From contig JABAKD010000002.1 of assembly GCA_012845835.1 (NCBI GenBank), forward strand, positions 7,620,603-7,684,602: a stretch of DNA of 64,000 nt, in the 5' to 3' direction. The DNA comes from Undaria pinnatifida. Its lineage: Eukaryota > Sar > Phaeophyceae > Laminariales > Alariaceae. Both the position numbers and the translations under genes were made by a program. The notes beneath the pieces are model-generated. The model had not been told where the DNA came from. It ran no database searches and worked only from the letters and a program-made list of their open reading frames with translations. Below, piece after piece: positions 35,401-44,400 of the stretch; the stretch's first letter is position 1; each line of letters begins with the position of its first letter.

Positions 35401-38400
35401 TCCGCGAATTGTCCCGCAACTCTCGGTACAAAAAACAAATCTGCGAATTCTTCCGATTATTAATTTCCCGCATAAACCACCACCGTGCGGCATTCCGCGC
35501 ATTTCGTGCGCGACGTTGTTGCGCACGACTGCTTACCTCGCAACGACTTCTCTGCGAATATTTGCAAGTACTTGTGTTATTTGTTCCCGCAAGCACGTTC
35601 AACGTGTGGCAGGAAGGCCGTTTTATGCAAAAGGCAAAATATCCGTCTCTAGTCCACCCCGCCACGCCCACTACAACTAGCGGGGAACGCAGGCATTTAT
35701 TATTGTGCTACATATAGGGCTGGGCACTGGCTCAGTATGTGCTGGCAGTAGTAATCTACTGGCAGTATTAATCTACTGATTGACATCATTCTTCGAAAAA
35801 AAAAAGAAACGTGTTGGTTCAACTTAACGCCTGACCCAGGCTACGGTAGGGCGGTCCCTTTTTTAGGGACCATTTTTCGCAGTGGCCCAGAGTCACTGGG
35901 GCGAGTGACCCCCTGTTTCTTTGCTGTCTTAAGCTTTGGTGTATACCTTTTTTTGGCGATATGAATCCCCAATGCAATAGTTAGCCACGCTTTGGTGTAT
36001 ACCTTATTTTGGCGATATGAATCCCCAATGCAATAGTTAGCCGCGCTTTGGTGTATACCTTTTTTTTGGCGATATGAAACCCCAATGCAATAGTTAAGCC
36101 ACGCTTTGGTGTATACCTTTTTATGGCGATATGAACCCCCCAAAAGGCAACAGTTAAGCCACGCTGCGGCAAGCATATACAGTAGGTGGCCCTATATAGT
36201 GCGGGTCATATAGTGCGGGTGTCCGATACTGTGCGGGTGAAATCGTTTGGCACAATGTAGACCCCTCTATAATGTGGGTACCGCACTATAGAGGAAGTGC
36301 CTTTATAATGCGGGTTCGGCTCAACCAACGACCCTATATAGTGCGGGTCTGACGTCACCCCCGCCCTAGATGCGGTCAAACCAACGCAAACACACGCACA
36401 AATCACACACAACACACAACCACCCAAGGTACAGCACTGTACCCCTACCGCCTAGCAGCAGACCCCTGGCCACGAGAACAGCGGAGAGGTATACGATACC
36501 TTGGGCATCAGGCGAACTCTGCCAACTCAGCAACCAAACACCAGTAGCCCCCCATGGTCACCCATGCCGAGGAGGATCTGGTGGCAGAATTCACGGTATA
36601 TGCGGCGAGGTGGCGGTTGAAGGCGAGGGAAAATAAATGCATCGCATCTGTCACGCGTGCTTCTCTTCCAAACAAGCGTCCACAGCTGCCGCGGGCAAGA
36701 GGAAGGCCCAAGATGCGGGCGGCATCCTGAAACGCACGAACGCGGGGGGAGGCAAAAAGGCGGACCGAAATGCACCGCGCACGAGGTTGACTCTGGCCCA
36801 GAAGATGGAGGCTCTCCCAGACCTGGACAAGAAGGCCACTCAAGAGACAGTCGCAGACAAGTTTAAGTGCGGTGTGCGGACGATCCAGAGCATCAAGCAG
36901 AAGAGAGAAGCTATCGTCTGGGAGGCAGCGTTAGCGAAGGGAAGCCGGAAGTCTACTCGCCGAGGAGATTTTCCTGAGGTATGTGCGTCTGCTGCTGTTT
37001 TCTTCGTCGGCTCATTCTTGAATGAATTCTTTCTACCAGTACAGCAGGAGTCTGCTGGGGTTTTTTTAACTACTCGGATTTTCGAATGATTTCTCTGTGT
37101 TGGAGCTTTTTTGATGCCCTCTTTTTTCGAATGAAGGTTTTCGCCAGTGTTTCTTCTATGGGCTTTTTTGTTTAGTTCATTCTCTGCTATTTTTTTTCAC
37201 TCCACTCTTGAATGTGTTCGTCTCTCAGTCTCCTCCCTTGCCGTGGCGTCTCCGGACATCCAGTTTTCACTTCCACCTGTACTTGTACTTGTTTCGTTGT
37301 GTGTACTGTGCGGCAGTAAGAACGTGCTGTACTGCACTGTGTTTTTTTCGGTGAAGCCTGTGTATGTTGTATGAATGTTTCGTGTATATAATCATAACGC
37401 TGCTTGCTTGAGACACGCTCCACTGCTCGTCTAACACCATTGTGTTGTTGCTGTGTAGTGGTCACGATCCTAGAATTCATTGCGTTCAACCGGGTTATTT
37501 TATGGCGATTTGTGCCCTACTTCCCTCACAAAACGGCTGCGCAGGTGGATGCCATCGTCTTGGACCTCTTCGAAAAGGCGAGGATAGGAAAGATCGCTGT
37601 ATCGCGGCACGTCCTCCAAGCTTTCGGCCTCTCCGCCAAGGCCACGCTTCTCGAAGCACCGACGACTTCAGCCGCCGTGAAGTCGAAGCTCGAGATGTTC
37701 AGGGCGGGTGAAAGTGGTTCAGAAACTTCGTGCAGCGCCAGAACCTCAAGATCAAGGTTCTGCACGGCGAGGCTGGTAGTGTCAATGTCGAGCTAGTGAA
37801 GGAGGGCATGGAGAAGATCCGAGAAGCATGCAAGAAGTACCCGCCTTCCCGGATCTTCAGCGTGGATGAGACTGGCATCATGTGGAAGTTGATGCCTAGG
37901 CGGACATACCTTCGACCAAGGAGGATCGGAAGACCGCAAGGGGTGCGAAAGGCATGAAGTTCAAGGATCGCATCTCCGCCTTCATGTGCGCCAACGCGGA
38001 CGGTACCGCCAAGGTAGACATGGCGATAATCGGCAAGTTCAAGAATCCGCGCTGCTTCAGGGCAAGAGGCTGCCCTCTCAAGTGCTTCGCGCAGGCCAAC
38101 GCATGGTCCGACTCGACGACATTCAGGAGCTGGTGGCAGCAAGTGTTTCTTCCGTTCATCCGGCGCTTGACTCACCTCCCTGTTCTCTTGCTTATGGACG
38201 GCTGCTCGTCGCACGATGACCTAGTAGATGACCGGAGGCAGGCGACGGTGATGACGTATCCGCCGAATTGCACCAGCGTGCATCAGCCCATGGACATGGG
38301 AATCATCTACGCGACCAAGTTGCTCTACAGGAGGGAGTTGCTCAACGTGAAGGTGTCCACCATGGAGGTGGCTCAGACGCTGCGCTCCCAGGCTAAGGAT

Positions 38401-41400
38401 TGCGAAGTTGCTCGTGGCATGGCGGGTTTGGCAAAGGGACATCAGCCCCATGTGCTCGACGCGGCGGACCTCCTCAAGCGTGCGTGGGAACAGGTCACCG
38501 AGAAGACCATCGCCAGGTACATGCGAGAATTGAACGCAGCCTGTACGCCACCGAGTTATCTTGCTTGTTGTGCGATGTCACGCGCACGAGAATAGGTTGA
38601 TCGGTAGCCGCAATGAATGGCTGTTTGCCTTGCCTCTGGCTGATCCACTTTTTTTTCAACCCTGACTCCCATTCTTTACACCGCTTTTCCCCCCTTTTTT
38701 CTTGTTGTCATGACCCCTCATCATGTAGGTGCTGGATCAAAGCCAAGACGCTTCCAAAGGAGATGGAGGATGCACTCGCAGCGGCACACGGCAAACAACG
38801 ATCTAACGCCGAGAACCCAGCGGTGAAGGGGCTCGAGAAGACTCTCAACACAATGCGCTTGCGCATGCACGAAGCACAGCAGCAGGGAACTTCGATCGGG
38901 GACACGGAGATCATCGACCTATTGGCGAACCTGGACATAACGCCGGGAGAGACTGCCGCGGAAACCTCCCTGCGGGCGGCTCAGAGGTGGGCATCAATCG
39001 AGGACCAGGAGGACGTCATCGAGGCACAGCAGTTGGATCAGGCGGAAAGCGTGGCAGCGAGCCTGAAGGGCTTGGCGTTGGAGGGAGGCGACTCTTCGGA
39101 CAGCCAGGACGAGGAGGATGACGACGACGGAAACGCTGCAGACGGAAACGTTGGAGGCGGTGCCGCTGAGCCACCGCCGTCGTACGCGGAACTTTCCCAA
39201 TACTTCGCCCCACTGGAAAGCTACGCGGCAGCGTCCGGCTTGGACGAGGCCGGCTACTTGCTCCAGAGGGCACGGATGTTGATGATTGAAGCGCATGCAT
39301 CGAAGCCAACTCGCCAGACTGATGTCAGGGCGTATTTTGACGCGTAGAGCGATGATCGTTTTCGCCGCACGCGCAGTAGTTACTGCCGTTTTTTTTCTTT
39401 TTGCCAGGTCTATCGTTTGTCTGACTTTCATGCGTGGTGAAAGAGAGTTGCGTATTTTCCTTCTTCGTGGCCTTCAAGGCATTGTGTAGTTTTGGGTTTT
39501 CTTCGACCAACTGAGTGAGGTAGAGCGCGCGAGAAAAGTAGGGGCTTGGGCTGGGCCCTTCTTGTGCTTGTTCTTGCTACAGTACGTAGTTCATCCCGTT
39601 CTTTTGTTGCTCCGAGCGAGGGTGTCGGGGGTCGTGTTGAAACGGCGTCCCGTTTGGCAAGTTTAGTTGTTTTTCCTGATGTTGAATTGTTTGGTGAACC
39701 ATGTGATAATTTTCGCACTGTACGTAGTAAAGAAGTGGAACTGCGAAAACAGAATGAACCATCCACGGGACCTTGCACACACAGCCTGTTGGTACGCTCA
39801 GAGTACGAACATGTCGTGAACCAAGTACGGTACAGCAGTACTGTCCTGCTGTACCGTCGTTTCACCCGTGTTCAGGATGCGGGTACAGTACTGTACTGTA
39901 TTCACGGCTGCAATATGCTGTCCTCTTCGCATCACAACAGGCGCAGCCTCCTATCCGTGTAGGCAACACATCCAACACCCTGTTTGCCTTCATACACCTC
40001 GCTGTAGGCTGCGTCGTATGCTTCAAACTAGTACCATCGTCAATAGTGCGGGAAAGCGCACTAATCGGGCCGGTTTTTATATAGTGCGGGTGCCCGGTAT
40101 AGTGCGGGTAAATTTTCGTGACACATACCCGCACTATATAGGGCTACCTATTGTAGTTTTTAAAGTCGTTTCGTCAATGAGGTACAGAGTCTCCTCGGGC
40201 AAGTGGCTTAGACCCGGTAACGAAAAAGAGAGGTAGCTCCCTTTGCAGCTTGAAGCCTTGGGACTAGTACAGGATAATATTTTGTGGCTCGAAAAGAAGG
40301 GGGTTATAGCTGTCCCGCCAACTAGACGCGTGCCACGATAGAGGTATACCTCTTTTTGGTGATTTTGTTTTCTGAATGTCGAGACTCCTTAACCTAAAGT
40401 CGTCGGGAAAAAAATATCAATCGTCAGAAAAAAAATAATAATGGGGCTTTTTTTTTGCCTGATTATCGTCTTGTACACAGGCCATGGGATTTTTCATCTG
40501 GTACTCGCAGCACCTTTATTTTTCGGACGCAAATCAGTTTTTGGGAGAGGGCTTGAGCTCCCAAATTGAGGAACCTCAGAAAAAAAGTCGTGCGCTTCTA
40601 TCGTAGCACGCGGCATTTGTTCTTTCTGCAACCTTGTGTACCGCGACAGTGTTAAGCGAATAAATAGTTCCTAACAAAATTTGTATTACCCCGAAAAGTA
40701 AACACTAGAAGCTAATCCGCGCAATTGTTCCGCACGGTTATTACCCCGCAAATATCTAACATGCTCACCGTGAGGCAGGCCATGTAAGGCAAGGACCCAT
40801 CCCTAATCCACCGCACCACGTCCACTACAAGGAGCGGGGAGCGCAGCCAGCGCGCGCACACGTACAGCATCGCCGGAATCAGCGGCATCGACACCGGAGG
40901 CTGAACAAAAAACAACAGGGGTTCGCGGAGAGTAGGAAGGCGGGGGGGGGGAACACCGGGATCAGCGGCGTCGACACCGAAGGCTAAAGTACCAAAGCAA
41001 ACAACAGCATCTACTACCATTACACCTACAACTGCTACTACCACTGCTGCTGCTACTACTACTACTACTACTGCTACTACTACTGCTGCTGCTGCTGCTA
41101 CTGCGACTACTACTACTACCACCATTACGACCACGACCACGACCACGACCACCACCAACACTCCCTCCCCCTGTACTCCCCACTCCCCTTCCCCAATCGC
41201 CCCAATGTCCCCTCAGCACCCCTCACCACAAGATAGTAAGGATTTCCCCTGGCCGTTCGGATCACGTGACCCCTGCGCGCAACGCATCGCCTAGGCTCCA
41301 GCAACTCCCTTTCACCCATGTTGATCGGCCCCATAGTCCGCCCTGCCGTCACGCCCCCCCCCCCCCCCTCCCCCCTCTATCAATACTAGTGCAACAACAA

Positions 41401-44400
41401 TATCTACCGTATACATACCCCACAAACCCCACCCCAACCCTTCCTCACCACAAGATATCCTGGAATTTCCCTGGCCGTCCGGACTATTTGACCCCATCGC
41501 ACAATGCCTCGCCCATACTCCAGCAACTCCCGCTCATCTACGTTGATCGGCCCCATTTTTCGCCTCTGCTGCCACCGCCGCTTCCCGCCCACCGCCCTCT
41601 CCTGCCCCTCCGGGTCGACCACTTCGTAGTGGTCTTCTGGGTACTCAATCCTTGCCCGGGCCCTGAGATTTTGGAGTTCTACGTGGGTCCTACGGCATTG
41701 AGATACGGCGAAGTCGGGGTGAGTGTGGGCGTGGGCGTGGGTGAGCTCGTCGTTGTTGGTGGAGGAGTTTTTAGCGGTCAGGCTAACAAGAAACATGAAC
41801 AAAAACGTGAACCAATACGTAAAGCGAAAACAACGTAAAAAAAACGAAAAGAAAGAAGCAACAAAACACACATAAAAACACAAAAAACATGAATAAAAAA
41901 ACAAGCCACAAAAAAAATGCACACAGGAAAATACTTCAGAAAATAACGGATTCGATTGGTTAGCAAGTTGCCGGTGCTTCATCCCCACCCGGGCCTTGAG
42001 GTGATCAAATTGGATGTTAGTCCTGCTGGTTAAGCGTACAACAGTAGGTCGTTGTCGTGGATGGGCGTGGGTGTTGTTGCTAGATGCCGATCATCGGTGT
42101 TGTTGGTTGTTGGTGGCGTTTGTTGTTGAGGTGTTGATCAGAAAGCAAAACAACATATACACAAAACGAAGAAGAACAAAAAAACGTGAAAGCAACAAAC
42201 ACAAACAACACACACGTACCGTACACAAAATGACACACATAAAAATAAGCACAAAACAAAATTAATATGTATCTATCTCTCTTATTTTCTCTCCTTCTCG
42301 CTTTCTCCCTTCCTTTACCGTTATTTTTCTCTGCTTTTCAATATCTGTGTATCTGCATTTATATGCTTCTCCCTCTTGTCTACGATACACATATTAGTCC
42401 TGCCTCTCTTTCTCTCTCTCTTCCTTCCTCTCTACGTCCCCCCCCCCCCAGACGCCTCCCCCCTCCCCCGCCTCTATCTCCCCTAACTCCCACTCCCAGT
42501 CGCTATCATACATACCCCCTCCGCCCAGCGCCCACCATCAAGCGTCCCACAGTCACCCCCACCGCCCCTAACCCCCCGCTCCCCCCCGCCCCTAACCTAC
42601 AGTAGTTCTCAACGCGAAACCCCCCGCCCTCGAGACGGGTAGCATTAGGTGCTCAAGGTTTGGAAAACCATACGTACATATATATACATATATCTGCCTG
42701 CCTTCCTCTTTCTCGCCCCCCCCCCCCCCCCCTCCCGCCGACGCACCCCCCCCCCCTCCCCCACCTTGACCCTCTCCCCCCGCCCTCCTCCTCCCCACAC
42801 CTCCCCCCTCCACCGCCCCGCCTCAACCCCCTTCCACACCCCTCACTCCCCCCCCCCCCCTTCCCTTGTACCTCTTCCTACCTACTACCCCCCCCCCCCC
42901 CCCCCCCCCCCCCTCTTCTCCTCCTGCATCACCCAGTACCCCCCCCTTCGAATCCCACCTAAAGTCATTACGAACGCGAATTCCACCGCCCCCACAAGAG
43001 ACGGGTAGCGTTAAGCGTTCCAGGTAGGAAAACCACACGTCACCAGCCGTTCTCTTCATCTCCGCCGCCGCCTCCTCCGAAAGCGCAGCAACCGAACAAA
43101 ACGCCTGTCCGAGGTGGGCGTTCGTTGCAGTTGCACGGGGTACACAGGTTATATGATTGTCAAGTGTGCTTTTGAGACTCGCGCAGTGACGGGGGAAGGG
43201 GATGAGGGAGGGGCCGGATCTACCGTGAGAAAGAACAAACTTGGTCCTGAACGTAAAACAAGCTTGAGGCTATAGTGACCGTTCCCCCCCCCGCCCCCCT
43301 TCCCACCCCTCCCCACCCCACCCCACCCCACCCCACCCTAACCTAACCCATCCTATCCCACCCCACCCCACCCAACCCCACCATTCCCCACCCCACCCCA
43401 CCCCACCGTACCCCACCCCACCCCACCCCATTCCACCCCATCCCACACCACACCACCCCACTCCAACCCATCCCAACCCAACCCATCCCACCCCAACCCA
43501 CCAAACACAACCCCGCTTCAGCTCAGACTAGCCCGCGGCATACTGGACATATCACCCTACACCCTATACTCCAAAAAAACTGCTACTCGTAGTATAAATT
43601 AATAATATATAACGTTAACCACGGTTAAACGCCCAACTTCGCAAAAAAAAATTGCTGCTTACACACAAGCACTACGGACTCAACGCTGACCGCGTGAAAG
43701 CGGCCAATTACAGGCCTACCAGTTTACTCCCTTTACAACCACCCAATTGTGCCCACAGGAATACTTTCTCGCTTCGAAGAGGATACAAGCCTACCCTCTT
43801 CCCCCCCCCCTCCCTCCCCTACCCCTGCCTTGCCTTTATACTTGTGGAGGAACGCCAGCTGCAGGGCTCGACGGCAGGCCTCTCTCTCCCAATGACCCTC
43901 GTGAACAGAAATAACAAAAAAAAAATGCGCTCTACGTTTACGCTGCTAAAACCGCCAATGACGCCCGAAAACAAAAATAGTTTCGTTTCAAGACAGCAAA
44001 ACGGGGAGGAGACGCCCATCCCAACCCCCACCCCTTCGCCCTCCCCCACCCTACCCCTGTCCCCTTTCCCCTCCTGCGCAGCTTGCCTTAACGTTATCGA
44101 GGAACGCCAGCTGGAACGCCCGAAGGCACGCGCGTGTGTCTGCGAAAGCGATTGCCCTCCCCTTGCTGTCCACCATTTTGCCTGCGGGGTCCTGTCGTGT
44201 CGGGGACCAGAGTAGAGCAGGGGGTGTGGGTGGTGATCCGGGGGGGTCGGTGAGAGTAGGCGGTTGGGGGTAGGGTAAGGGGGGAAGTCGGGGGTAGGGT
44301 GAGGGGGGGAGTAGGGTGGGATTGGACAAGCATAGAGGAAGGGAGGGTGCTCGTTTAATGCATATCCGTACCACAGACCCCAACAAGGTGATCTCCCGGG

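Noticed and set aside
41404-41988. Membrane protein from the Phe/Cys-rich start of this ORF
   Set aside because: The hydrophobic part translates an A-rich intron stretch; only the segment below 41745 looks like an exon.
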